Made by a program: the position numbers and the translations under genes. A DNA stretch of 64,000 nt from contig NZ_BDAZ01000051.1 of assembly GCF_001612725.1 (NCBI RefSeq), positions 47,939 through 111,938 of the forward strand, given 5' to 3'. The first letter of the stretch is position 1, and each line of letters begins with the position of its first letter. This DNA comes from Nocardia anaemiae NBRC 100462 (GTDB taxonomy: Bacteria; Actinomycetota; Actinomycetes; Mycobacteriales; Mycobacteriaceae). Under the pieces are notes generated by a model. That model was given only the letters and a program-made list of their open reading frames with translations. It was not told the origin of the DNA and did not search any database. Below, piece by piece: positions 24,003 to 32,657 of the stretch.

Positions 24003-25406
24003 TCAGGTCGCCTGGCTCACCGAGGACATGTGGAAGTCCGGGATACGCAAGGGCGGCATGGCGGTTCGGGTGAACCAGTCCTTCCATTCACGGGGCAGCG
24101 TGGTCTCGGTGGCACCGGCTTCGGTGGTGCGGCGCAGTAGGTCGATAGGGCTTTCGTTGAAGCGGAAGTTATTGACCGCGGCGGTGACTTCGCCGTTTTC
24201 GACCAGATAGACGCCGTCGCGGGTGAGACCGGTGAGCAGCAGGGTGGCGGGATCGACCTCGCGGATGTACCAGAGCGTGGTGAGCAGCAGACCGCGCTCG
24301 GTCTTGGCGATCATCGCGTCGAGGCTCGCGCCGGAGCCGCCGGTCAGCAGCAGGTTCTCACCGGGAACCGTGGTGGGAGCGTCGAATTCGGCGGCGGTGG
24401 CACGCGGGTAGACCAGCGATTCGATGACGCCGTCGCGCAGCCAGTCCACGCGCCTGGCCGGTAGACCGTTGTCGAAGACCGACAGCGATTCCGAGGACGA
24501 CGAAGTCGCGACGAACGGGCGATATTCGAGTCCGCCCGCGCTCGGATCGGAGTAGAGCGTCAATGGAATATCGCTGAGCCGCTCACCGATTCGGGTGCCA
24601 CCCGCCTTGGCGAACGCGCTGTGCCCCTCGTGCGCGCCACGCCCCTCCATGGACCAGGCCAGGTAGATCATCAGGTCCGCGACCGCCGAGGGCGGCAGCA
24701 GGGTTTCGTAGCGTCCCGCGGGCAGCTCGACTCGGCGCTTGGACCAATCCAACCGCCGCGACAATTCGGTGAGCAGCGCGGGCACATCGACATCGGTGAA
24801 GTCCGCGGTGCCGACACCGACCCACGCACTCGCGAGATCCGTACCCTCACCACGCTTTCCATTGATCTCCACCGAACCGGTCGGCTGCACGAAGCGGCGG
24901 CGAATACCGGTGGAGGTGCCCAACCAGGTCGTGTGCATCTGGTGATAGGCGAAACCGTAGAGCCGATCAGCTCCGTCGAAGCCGCCCGCCAGCTCGCGTG
25001 CGAGATCGGTGAAAACCTCGATCCCGGTGCTGCCCGGCGCGGACGCCCAGTCGCTCCCGGCGTCCGGCAGACCATCCGAATCCGGCGTCAGCAGTGGCAT
25101 CGCATCCTTCGCCGGTTCCGCGGTGCGGGCCGCCGTCTCGCTGGCGCGCACCACCGCTTCGATCTCGGCCGGGTCGACGCTGGTGGAGCTGACGCTGCCG
25201 ACGCGCGCGGAGTTCGGGCCGTCGCGGAAGATCGAAATGACCGCCCAGTCCCGGGAAATCGAGGAGCCATTGGTGGTCATCGAGTTGCCCGCCCAGCGCA
25301 GCGACGCCTCGTGCGCATCGGTGACGATGACCATCGCCTCGTCCGCGTGCGAGAGCGCCAGCGCCTGCTCGACGACCGCACCTGCGGGCGACATCACCTC
25401 GATCAC
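24003..25406 (-). CDS. TldE/PmbA-family metalloprotease subunit
   Basis: A 467-residue member of the TldD/PmbA (U62) family without the zinc motif, so it is the TldE-like partner. Blocks seen are ALALSHADEAMVIVTDAHEA, LYGFAYHQMHTTWLGTSTGI, TAEFDAPTTVPGENLLLTGG and NGEVTAAVNNFRFNESPIDL. TldD/TldE heterodimers cleave peptides through a narrow channel. In other bacteria they mature microcins or degrade CcdA-like antitoxins. The GTG start overlaps the tldD stop by 4 bp, so the pair is translationally coupled. Confidence 0.9.
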   Translation of the reverse strand: MIEVMSPAGAVVEQALALSHADEAMVIVTDAHEASLRWAGNSMTTNGSSISRDWAVISIFRDGPNSARVGSVSSTSVDPAEIEAVVRASETAARTAEPAKDAMPLLTPDSDGLPDAGSDWASAPGSTGIEVFTDLARELAGGFDGADRLYGFAYHQMHTTWLGTSTGIRRRFVQPTGSVEINGKRGEGTDLASAWVGVGTADFTDVDVPALLTELSRRLDWSKRRVELPAGRYETLLPPSAVADLMIYLAWSMEGRGAHEGHSAFAKAGGTRIGERLSDIPLTLYSDPSAGGLEYRPFVATSSSSESLSVFDNGLPARRVDWLRDGVIESLVYPRATAAEFDAPTTVPGENLLLTGGSGASLDAMIAKTERGLLLTTLWYIREVDPATLLLTGLTRDGVYLVENGEVTAAVNNFRFNESPIDLLRRTTEAGATETTLPREWKDWFTRTAMPPLRIPDFHMSSVSQAT

Positions 25407-26932
25407 TGACCTGCCTCCGTCCGGGTGTTGAGAATGTTGATGCCGCGCACCAGGATCGACGGACAGCCGTGGCTGACCGCGGCGACCTGACCGGGTTGTG
25501 CCTTACCGCAGTTGAACGCGCCGCCGAGGCGCCAGGTGGACGGTCCCCCCACCGCCTCCATGGCACCCCAGAAGTCGGTGGTGGTGGCCTGATAGGCGAC
25601 ATCGCGCAGCTGGCCGTCGAGCTTGCCGTCGCGGATGCGGAAGAACCGCTGGCCGGTGAACTGGAAGTTGTAGCGCTGCATATCGATCGACCACGACTTG
25701 TCGCCGACGATATAGATGCCGTTCTCGACCCGGGAGATGAGTTCGGCGGTGCTGGTGTCGGTTTCGGGATCCGGTTGCAGTGAGACATTGGCCATGCGCT
25801 GGATCGGCACATGGTGCGGTGAATCCGCGTAGGAGCAGCCGTTGGAGCGTTCCAGGCCAAGGCGCGGCGCGAAGACACGGTCGAGTTGATAGCCGACCAG
25901 AATGCCTTCGCGCACCAGATCCCAGCGCTGTCCGGCGACGCCCTCGTCGTCGTATCCGACCGAAGCCAGACCGTGCACCTCGGTGCGGTCACCGGTGACG
26001 TGCATGATCGGCGTTCCGTATTTCAGTGTGCCGAGCTTGTCGGGGGTCGCGAACGAGGTACCCGCATAGGCGGATTCGTAGCCGATGGCGCGATCGTATT
26101 CGGTGGCGTGGCCGATGGATTCGTGGATGGTCAGCCACAGGTTGGTCGGGTCGATCACCAGGTCGGTCGGGCCCGCCTCGACGCTCGGCGCCTGCACCTT
26201 CTCGGTCAGCCACCCGGGGATCTGCGCCAGTTCCGCATTCCAGTCCCAGATTCCGTCCGCACCGGTGACGTACTCCCACCCGCGTCCGGCCGGTGCGGCG
26301 AGGGTGCGCATGGTCTCGAAGACACCCGCCGCCGCGTCCACGGTAATCGCCTCGAGCTGTGGGTGCAGGCGCACACGCTGTTGAGTGATCGCGGAGCCCG
26401 CGGTGTCGGCGTAGAAGGTCTGCTCCTTGACCTGCAGTACCGATGCGGTGACGTGATCGACCCCGTCGGCAGCGGACAGGCGGCCCGAATAGTCCTGCAG
26501 CACAGCGACCTTATCGGCGGTCGGCACCGTGAACGGGTCCACATCGTAGGCCGAAACCCAGTGCACATTGTCGTATCGCGGCTCGGCAGCGAGTTCGACG
26601 CGCTCCCGATTGAGGGCGCGCAGGGTCGTCGCCACGGTGACCGCACGCCGCGCCACCTCGGCCGCGGTCTCCGGGGTGAGTGCGGCATGCGAGGCGAAAC
26701 CCCAGGTGCCGTCGACGATCACGCGAACGGCGAAGCCGAGGTCGGTGGCATTGCTGATCGCCTCGACCCGGCCGTCGCGCAGCCGGATCGACTGGGTGAC
26801 CAGCCGATGCACCCGCAGATCGGCGTGCTGCGCACCTGCCGCCCGCGCTGCGGACAGGGCGGCGTCGGCCAGCGCGTGCAGTGGTAACGCAAGGAACTCG
26901 GCGTCCACATCATTGGAAGTCGCGATGCTCAC
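25403..26932 (-). CDS. tldD: TldD-family zinc metalloprotease
   Basis: A 509-residue catalytic partner. The active-site motif is seen in WLTIHESIGHATEYDRAIGY (HExxxH, zinc-binding, at about residue 255), with the third ligand expected in the C-terminal Cys region (ISLQP, GAFNCGKAQPGQVAAVSHGC). GTG 26930-26932 is the start. The substrate is unknown, and no RiPP precursor is seen nearby. It is the first gene of the two-gene operon. Confidence 0.92.
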   Translation of the reverse strand: MSIATSNDVDAEFLALPLHALADAALSAARAAGAQHADLRVHRLVTQSIRLRDGRVEAISNATDLGFAVRVIVDGTWGFASHAALTPETAAEVARRAVTVATTLRALNRERVELAAEPRYDNVHWVSAYDVDPFTVPTADKVAVLQDYSGRLSAADGVDHVTASVLQVKEQTFYADTAGSAITQQRVRLHPQLEAITVDAAAGVFETMRTLAAPAGRGWEYVTGADGIWDWNAELAQIPGWLTEKVQAPSVEAGPTDLVIDPTNLWLTIHESIGHATEYDRAIGYESAYAGTSFATPDKLGTLKYGTPIMHVTGDRTEVHGLASVGYDDEGVAGQRWDLVREGILVGYQLDRVFAPRLGLERSNGCSYADSPHHVPIQRMANVSLQPDPETDTSTAELISRVENGIYIVGDKSWSIDMQRYNFQFTGQRFFRIRDGKLDGQLRDVAYQATTTDFWGAMEAVGGPSTWRLGGAFNCGKAQPGQVAAVSHGCPSILVRGINILNTRTEAGQ

Positions 26933-27042
26933 CCGACCAAACTAGCCGGTTGCGGTGGCGAGCGCCGCTTCCGCTGCGCTGCCGCACACCTTGCGGAGAT
27001 GCATCGACTGCCATGCCGCACGAAATGCCCAGCGGCGCAGTT

Positions 27043-27810
27043 CTAGACCATGGCCGCGGGGGTGGCGGCGACAAGACCGCCGTCGATGAGCAGGTCCTGA
27101 CCATTGATGTAGGACGCCTCGTCGGAGGCGAGAAATGCGACCGCGGCGGCGACATCTTCCGAAGTTCCGATGCGCCCGGCGGCCACGGTGGCGATGGCGG
27201 CGGCCTGTACCTCCGGCGATGCTTCCGCATAGAACGCGGGAGTCCCGGTGTAACCCGGGCTCACCGAGTTGACCCGGATTCGCCGGGGAGCCAGTTCGGC
27301 CGCCAGTGTCCGGGCCAGGTTGTGCACCGCCGCCTTGGTCGCCGAATAGAGCGCCGCGCCGGGCCCGCCCCGATGCAGTGCGAATGATGCGTTGATCACG
27401 ATCGCGCCGCCATCGGCCAACAGCGGAAGGGTGTGCTGGATGGTGAAGAAGGCGGCCTTGAAGTTGATGTCGACGACCCGGTAGAACTCGGCCTCGGTGA
27501 CATCGGCGACCGCCTGGAATGCGCCGACTCCCGCATTGGCGAAAACCACGTCCAAGCGTCCGTAACGGTCCCAGATCGCGGTCGTCAATGCGGCGAGATC
27601 GGCGAGATTCGCTGCGTCGCCGGGTATTCCGAGGACGCGATCGCCAGCGTTCAGCACTTCGACCGCGGCATCCAGACGGGACTTGTCCCGCCCGGTGATC
27701 ACAGCCCGCCCGCCCTCGTCGAGCAACCTGCGCGCGGTGGCCAACCCTATACCGCTGGTCCCGCCGGTGATCAACGCGATCTTGTTGTCGAATCGGGTAT
27801 TGCTCGGCAT
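27043..27810 (-). CDS. Short-chain dehydrogenase/reductase
   Basis: A 255-residue classical SDR. It has the coenzyme motif TGGTSGIG, NAG in VVFANAGVGAF, the catalytic Ser in GGAIVINASFALHRG, and Tyr-x-x-x-Lys in ALYSATKAAVHNLA. It has the usual SPGYTGTPAF after the active site. The D/R pattern (VITGRDKSRLD) suggests NADP(H). The start is set at 27810 because GAGAGG precedes it by 7 nt; an ATG 15 bp upstream is possible. It is divergent from an ArsR-type regulator, with a strong inverted repeat between them. Confidence 0.92.
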   Translation of the reverse strand: MPSNTRFDNKIALITGGTSGIGLATARRLLDEGGRAVITGRDKSRLDAAVEVLNAGDRVLGIPGDAANLADLAALTTAIWDRYGRLDVVFANAGVGAFQAVADVTEAEFYRVVDINFKAAFFTIQHTLPLLADGGAIVINASFALHRGGPGAALYSATKAAVHNLARTLAAELAPRRIRVNSVSPGYTGTPAFYAEASPEVQAAAIATVAAGRIGTSEDVAAAVAFLASDEASYINGQDLLIDGGLVAATPAAMV

Positions 27811-27822
27811 GGCACGACCTCT

Positions 27823-27868
27823 CATACAGTTGGATAGTTCAAGAACATATGAACAGTTCGACTGTATG
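27823..27868. promoter_or_regulatory. Inverted repeat between SDR and ArsR-type genes
   Basis: CATACAGT (27823-27830) and ACTGTATG (27861-27868) are perfect 8-bp arms 38 bp apart. An inner GTTCAAGAAC dyad (27837-27846) and a further GAAC (27851-27854) lie between them. The left arm overlaps the SDR leader. It is a likely operator of the ArsR-type regulator. Confidence 0.65.
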
Positions 27869-27896
27869 TCAACAATCGAGTAATTTGGTCCGGGTG

Positions 27897-28220
27897 ATGA
27901 CGGCACACCCCGAGCGGGATCGGATCGAGCTGGCGAATGTGTTCGCCGCACTGGGAAATCCATTGCGGCTACAGATCATTCGCGTGCTGGCGGATGGGGC
28001 GGAGCACACCTGCGGCTCGATCGTTGACGGTGTGCCGAAATCGAATCTGACACACCACTATCGGGTGCTGCGCGATGCGGGGATCATCTGGCAGCGGCCG
28101 TCCGGACGGGAAACCTTGCAGTCGTTGCGCCGTGACGATCTCGACGCCCGGTTTCCGGGTTTGCTGGATTCGGTGATCGACGCGGCCCGCCGGGATCAAT
28201 CGCACGCGACTCGCATTTGA
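27897..28220 (+). CDS. ArsR-family winged-helix regulator
   Basis: A 107-residue protein with one winged helix: ELANVFAALGNPLRLQIIRV, CGSIVDGVPKSNLTHHYRVL, and a wing at GIIWQRPSGRETLQSLRRDD. It has no CxC metal motif, so it is not a classic metal sensor. ATG 27897 is used; a GTG directly before it is equally possible. Divergent placement with the SDR suggests it represses that gene. This is inferred. Confidence 0.85.
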   Translation: MTAHPERDRIELANVFAALGNPLRLQIIRVLADGAEHTCGSIVDGVPKSNLTHHYRVLRDAGIIWQRPSGRETLQSLRRDDLDARFPGLLDSVIDAARRDQSHATRI

Positions 28221-28296
28221 TCACGGTTTGGCAGCATGGCGCGCGCGAAAGTCGTGGTTACCGTACCCAAGTCGGGTTATGCCGTACTGTGCCCGC

Positions 28297-28950
28297 GTGC
28301 CGCCATCCGCCCTCCGCGATCGCAAACGAGAACGTACCCGCCGTGCCCTGCTCGAGGCCGCCGTCGAACTTTTCGAGAACAGAGGCTATGAGGAAACCAC
28401 GGTGGCCGATATCGCCGCTGCGGCCGAGGTCGGCACCCGGACCTTCTTCAACTACTTCGCCAGCAAGGAAGAGTTGCTCTTCCCGGAACAGGACGAACGG
28501 GTGCGCGCCGCGGTGGCGGCCATCGCGACTCGTCGGCCGGGCGAGCGACCGGTGGAGGTGTTGCTACGCGCGCTGCGGGCCGCGGGCGACAATCCGGGTG
28601 AACATCTCGTCGATGATCTGAGTGCGCGCATTGCCGCACTGCGCGCACAGGTTTCGCGTACCGTGCCCGCGGTGAGCGGTCGTGCCGCGCATGCGCAGTT
28701 GGTCGCCCAGCGCGAGATCGCTCGGCAGCTGCATATGGCATTTCCCGCCGAATTGGACGAGGTCGGGGCCGCCGCCCTGGTCGGTGCCGTCGTCGGCGCG
28801 GTCTCCGGCGCCCTGACGGTGCTGTTTCAAAGTCCGGTGGCCGGAGTCGACGGCGAGCGGCTACACCGCCAGATCCACGAAACGACCTCACGGGTGCTGC
28901 AGCCGTGGCTGGCGTCGAATACCAAGATGCATGCCGGACCTATGCATTGA
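28297..28950 (+). CDS. TetR-family transcriptional regulator
   Basis: A 217-residue TetR regulator. The N-terminal HTH is RTRRALLEAAVELFENRGYE, TTVADIAAAAEVGTRTFFNY and FASKEELLF. It is followed by a helical ligand domain with an acyl-type hydrophobic end (VGAAALVGAVVGAVSGALTV). Start uncertain: GTG 28297 is preferred, while ATG 28279 and ATG 28228 are in-frame. It ends 5 bp before the convergent TauE gene. The target is unknown. Confidence 0.88.
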   Translation: MPPSALRDRKRERTRRALLEAAVELFENRGYEETTVADIAAAAEVGTRTFFNYFASKEELLFPEQDERVRAAVAAIATRRPGERPVEVLLRALRAAGDNPGEHLVDDLSARIAALRAQVSRTVPAVSGRAAHAQLVAQREIARQLHMAFPAELDEVGAAALVGAVVGAVSGALTVLFQSPVAGVDGERLHRQIHETTSRVLQPWLASNTKMHAGPMH

Positions 28951-28955
28951 TCGGC

Positions 28956-29723
28956 TCAGCCGAACTGCTGCCAGCCCAAACGGATCACCATGCCGATGAC
29001 GACCACCAGCAGTACCACGCGCACGAACTCCGCGCCCTTGCGTAATGCCATGTGCGAGCCGATGATCGCGCCCGCCACATTGCCGACCGCCATGGCCGCG
29101 CCCAGTGCGAACATGATGTGACCGGTGACGCCGAAGAAGATCAGCGCACCGAAATTGGATCCGCAGTTGATTACCTTCGCCATCGCGGCAGCGCGCACGA
29201 ATTCGGTGCCGAGCAGTGTGGCGAAGGTAATGATCAGGAAGGTGCCGGTGCCGGGGCCGAGCAGTCCGTCGTAGAACCCGATCAACCCGGCGGCCAAGGC
29301 GATCACGAGGACGAACTTGCGCCGGGTCGGTGGGTGCGTGGCCAGGGTGATGCCGATCGACGGGCGCAGCGTGACGAAGACGGCGACGCCGACCAGCACC
29401 ACCATCACGATCGGGATGAACAGGTCGCGATCGATGAGGGATACCGCCGCCGCGCCGGTCGCCGCGGTGACCGCCGCGATCGCGGCCGCTGGCAGCAGCG
29501 TGCGCCATTGCATGGGTACCTTGCGCGCGAATGTCATGACCGACGCGCCGGTGCCCGCGACGGCCGCGAGCTTATTGGTGCCGAGTGCGGTCTGTGGGGC
29601 GATGCCCGGTGCGACCAGGAACAGTGTCGGGAGAATGATCAATCCGCCGCCGCCGACCACCGCATCAACCCAGCCCGCGGCGGTCGCGGCCGTTAGTAAG
29701 GCCGCCCAGTCTGCAAAATCCAC
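28956..29723 (-). CDS. TauE/SafE-family membrane permease
   Basis: A 255-residue membrane protein with about 7-8 hydrophobic segments. The family start WAALLTAATAAGWVDAVVGG plus GGGLIILPTLFLVAPGI and ALGTNKLAAVAG are diagnostic of TauE/SafE anion permeases (sulfite, organosulfonate or related). A second repeat half has GLIGFYDGLLGPGTGTFLII. The start is the GTG at 29721-29723; longer in-frame starts run into the divergent histidine kinase promoter. The substrate is not known. Confidence 0.88.
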   Translation of the reverse strand: MDFADWAALLTAATAAGWVDAVVGGGGLIILPTLFLVAPGIAPQTALGTNKLAAVAGTGASVMTFARKVPMQWRTLLPAAAIAAVTAATGAAAVSLIDRDLFIPIVMVVLVGVAVFVTLRPSIGITLATHPPTRRKFVLVIALAAGLIGFYDGLLGPGTGTFLIITFATLLGTEFVRAAAMAKVINCGSNFGALIFFGVTGHIMFALGAAMAVGNVAGAIIGSHMALRKGAEFVRVVLLVVVIGMVIRLGWQQFG

Positions 29724-29772
29724 CCGGCCAGCCAACCAGATGGTTGGATCGGGCCCGTACCCACCTACGCTG

Positions 29773-30957
29773 ATGTTCGTGCGCCGGTTCAGTCTGTGGC
29801 TTCGCGGCAAGCCCCTCATCTCGGATTCGATGCTGGCCGCCGTGCTGATGCTGCTCGAGATCCTCGGGGTGAGCAATTCCGATAGCAAGCTGGCATACCT
29901 GGGAATCGGCGTGCTGCTACCGGGGCCGGTCGCGTTTCGGCGGCTGTACCCGCGGGCGATGGCGGCCGCGATGCTCGGACTCTCGATCGCCTCGACTGTG
30001 GTGAGCTACGCCTCCGAGGACAACGCCGACCACATCGCGCTGTTCGGGCTCGGCATCATGCTGTACACACTGGTCGCGTATGTCGGTCGCAAGGAAGCAC
30101 TTTGGTACGCCCTCGGCCTGATCGCCGACTGCACCAGCTCATTTCTCCTGATACACAAGCCAGCCGGTTCGGATCTGATCTTCACCGCGATGTTCTACGC
30201 GCTGTGCTGGACACTGGCCGAGTTCATCGGTGCCAGGCACGCTTACGACCAAGAGGTCGCGGCACGGCTCGCGGTCGCCGACTATGACCGGGAACGCCGC
30301 GCGCACGATGCCGTCGCCGCCGAACGCACCCGCATCGCCCGCGAACTGCACGATGTCGTCGCCCATGCGGTGAGTGTGATCATCGTGCAGGCCGACGGTG
30401 CCAAGTACGCACTGCGCCGCGATCCGGATTCGGCCGAGCGGGCGTTGGCCACGATCGCGAGCACCGGTCGCGAGGCCTTGCGGGAACTGCGGCGGACCGT
30501 CGCACTGCTGCGCATCGAACACGCCCCGGATCAATTGCCGCAGCACGGAACCGCGGGTCTGGCGAAGGTGGTCGAGATGATGCGCGATACCGGACTCGCG
30601 GTGGAACTCGAAATGACCGGGGAGCTGGACGATATCGCCCCCGAGGTGAGTCTGGGCATGCACCGCATCGTGACGGAATCGCTGACCAATACGCTGCGCC
30701 ACGCGGGCTCGCATCCGAAGGCGTGGGTGCGAGTGCAGCGCCGCGAAACCGATGTGGTGATCGAAGTCAGCGATACCGGAGGGATTCCGGTGCAGGAGCA
30801 GGCCGCGAGCCCGATCGTCGGCGGTGGCATGGGATTGGTCGGCATGCGTGAACGCATCGCCGTACTCGGTGGCACGCTGGAAGCGGGGCGCACCTCCGAT
30901 GGCGCGTGGCGGGTGCACGCGACCATCCCGCTGGTGCGCGGCAGCGAAAACGGTTAG
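29773..30957 (+). CDS. Sensor histidine kinase (HisKA_3 / NarL type)
   Basis: A 394-residue kinase. The N-terminal membrane domain (about 1-155) has four or five hydrophobic helices without an obvious extracytoplasmic domain. The dimerisation/phosphoacceptor helix has ARELHDVVAHAVSVIIVQAD, with His193 the likely phosphorylation site. The HATPase_c domain (about 275-390) has ESLTNTLRHAG, IEVSDTGG and GMGLVGMRERIAVLGGTLEA. It is paired with the response regulator 70 bp downstream. The signal is unknown. Confidence 0.93.
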   Translation: MFVRRFSLWLRGKPLISDSMLAAVLMLLEILGVSNSDSKLAYLGIGVLLPGPVAFRRLYPRAMAAAMLGLSIASTVVSYASEDNADHIALFGLGIMLYTLVAYVGRKEALWYALGLIADCTSSFLLIHKPAGSDLIFTAMFYALCWTLAEFIGARHAYDQEVAARLAVADYDRERRAHDAVAAERTRIARELHDVVAHAVSVIIVQADGAKYALRRDPDSAERALATIASTGREALRELRRTVALLRIEHAPDQLPQHGTAGLAKVVEMMRDTGLAVELEMTGELDDIAPEVSLGMHRIVTESLTNTLRHAGSHPKAWVRVQRRETDVVIEVSDTGGIPVQEQAASPIVGGGMGLVGMRERIAVLGGTLEAGRTSDGAWRVHATIPLVRGSENG

Positions 30958-31027
30958 CAGCAAGCCTCTTTCAGAGTCCCGCGCACAGTGTGCAAAACAC
31001 GCTGGACGGGGCCGATAGATTAGGGGC

Positions 31028-31687
31028 GTGCCGATTACCGTTCTCGTCGTCGATGATCAGGAACTCATGCGCATGGGTTTGAAGATGGTGCTCGGTGCGC
31101 ATCCGGACATCGAGGTGATCGGGGAGGCCGAGAACGGGGCCGCCGCGATAACGCGGGCCAAGGAGTTGCGGCCGGATGTGGTGCTGATGGATGTGCGGAT
31201 GCCGGTCGTGGACGGGGTATCGGCTACGCAGCGCATCGTCGAGGCCGGTGACGGCTGCAAGGTGCTGGTCATGACGACCTTCGATCTCGACGAACATGCC
31301 TTGGGTGCGCTGCGGGCGGGCGCGAGCGGATTCCTTTTGAAGGACACGCCGCCCGAGGATCTGGTCTCGGCGATTCGGAGTGTCGCGGGTGGTGACGCGG
31401 TGGTGTCGCCGAAGGTGACCAAGCGGCTGCTGGACCGGCTCATCGTCGACGACCCGGGCGGTATGCGAGATCCGGCCGTACTCGAGGTACTGACCGCGCG
31501 GGAACGCGAAGTGCTCGAGCAGATCGCGGCCGGGCGGTCCAATGCCGAGATCGCCGAGCAGTTGTACCTTTCCGAGGCCACCGTCAAGACGCACGTCGGG
31601 CGGGTGCTGACGAAACTCGGTCTGCGCGACCGGGTTCAAGCTGTCGTGCTGGCCTACGAGACCGGATTGGTGCGACCGGGCGGGTGA
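31028..31687 (+). CDS. NarL/LuxR-type response regulator
   Basis: A 219-residue two-domain regulator. The receiver has VVDDQELMRMGLKMVL, phosphoacceptor Asp55 in VVLMDVRMPVVDG, Thr in VLVMTTFD, and Lys in GASGFLLKDTPPEDL. The C-terminal LuxR HTH has LTAREREVLEQIAAGRSNAE and SEATVKTHVGRVLTKLGLRD. GTG 31028 is the start. It forms a two-component system with the preceding kinase. Confidence 0.95.
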   Translation: MPITVLVVDDQELMRMGLKMVLGAHPDIEVIGEAENGAAAITRAKELRPDVVLMDVRMPVVDGVSATQRIVEAGDGCKVLVMTTFDLDEHALGALRAGASGFLLKDTPPEDLVSAIRSVAGGDAVVSPKVTKRLLDRLIVDDPGGMRDPAVLEVLTAREREVLEQIAAGRSNAEIAEQLYLSEATVKTHVGRVLTKLGLRDRVQAVVLAYETGLVRPGG

Positions 31688-31771
31688 GATCTCAGCCAGC
31701 TATCAGGCTGGATCGGGAGAAAAATCGGACCACGCGACGTTGAACCGGGTAGATCGTCCGAAAGGATCGCC

Positions 31772-32251
31772 ATGCCCGCCGTACTGTTCGTGCTCTACGT
31801 CATCGTCGAGATCGCCGCGCTGATCGGCGTCGGTCACCTCATCGGTGTCGTGCCGACCATCCTGCTGCTCATCGCCGGATCCGCCGCGGGCATGCTGCTC
31901 ATCGGCGCACAAGGCCGTCGCGTCTTCGAACAGTTCCGGCGCGCCGGACGCGGGGAGATCAGTCCGGGCACCGCGGTGGCGGACGGCGCGCTCGTCGCCG
32001 CCGGCGGGTTCCTGATGTTCATCCCGGGCCTGGTCACCTCGTTCTTCGGGCTGCTCCTGCTGCTGCCGCCGACCCGCTTCCTGGTTCGTCCGCTGGTGGC
32101 CGCGTTCGCCGCGCGCCGGTTCAGCCGTCTGGCCGCGGCGATGCCGTATCGCGGCGTGATCATCGACGGCAATGATGTGGTCGACGGGGTGGTGGTCACC
32201 GAGTGGTACGACGATCCTCGCCCCTCGACTCGTCCGGCCATCGGCGGCTGA
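31772..32251 (+). CDS. FxsA-family membrane protein
   Basis: A 159-residue protein with two to three membrane segments (FVLYVIVEIAALIGVGHLIG, TILLLIAGSAAGMLLIGAQG, GGFLMFIPGLVTSFFGLLLL) followed by LPPTRFLVRP. This is the FxsA signature. In E. coli FxsA modulates phage F exclusion; its normal role is unknown. ATG 31772 follows AAAGGA. An Rv2053c-like FxsA gene lies close to ppm1 and rbpA in mycobacteria, as I recall, so this gene marks the ancestral synteny block. Confidence 0.9.
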   Translation: MPAVLFVLYVIVEIAALIGVGHLIGVVPTILLLIAGSAAGMLLIGAQGRRVFEQFRRAGRGEISPGTAVADGALVAAGGFLMFIPGLVTSFFGLLLLLPPTRFLVRPLVAAFAARRFSRLAAAMPYRGVIIDGNDVVDGVVVTEWYDDPRPSTRPAIGG

Positions 32252-32342
32252 TCGAATTCACCCGGGGCCGGTTCCATAAACCGTGCCGACTGTCACCCTC
32301 GTGCCCATTTCGTGAGACGGATCAAAGGACTAGGGTGGCCGG

Positions 32343-32630
32343 ATGGCGACCGAAGAGCTCACCGTCACGGTGAGTGAGGAGCTGGCAGCGGCCGTGCGAC
32401 AGGCGGCCGCGGCTGCGGGACAGTCCATTTCCGGATTCACGGCTGCGGCATTGCGGTTGGAACTGATCGCGGTGGAGGCCGGTATGCGGGCCGCGCCCGG
32501 TGTCGCGCCGCCGAGATACGCGGAGGTCATGGCGGTGCTCGCGCAACCCGCGGACGTTTCGCCACCGACCATTTCGAGCGACCTGCAAGCGGTTGCCACG
32601 GAGCACGGGCTGTCCGACTCGACGGACTGA
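32343..32630 (+). CDS. Ribbon-helix-helix-like small protein
   Basis: A 95-residue protein. Residues 5-40, ELTVTVSEELAAAVRQAAAA and QSISGFTAAALRLEL, have the beta-helix-helix pattern of CopG/RHH DNA-binding proteins, often antitoxins. The C-terminal half is disordered-looking and has no known motif. No toxin gene is adjacent on either side, so an antitoxin role is not supported. It lies 27 bp before the amidohydrolase and might be co-transcribed with it. Confidence 0.6.
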   Translation: MATEELTVTVSEELAAAVRQAAAAAGQSISGFTAAALRLELIAVEAGMRAAPGVAPPRYAEVMAVLAQPADVSPPTISSDLQAVATEHGLSDSTD

Positions 32631-32657
32631 AACACCCATACGGCAGACTGGTGTCTC

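Noticed and set aside
24003..26932. TldD/TldE as part of a RiPP cluster
   Set aside because: No precursor peptide or modifying enzyme is seen nearby; such pairs are common housekeeping genes.
32343..32630. Toxin-antitoxin system
   Set aside because: The RHH-like protein has no adjacent toxin gene.
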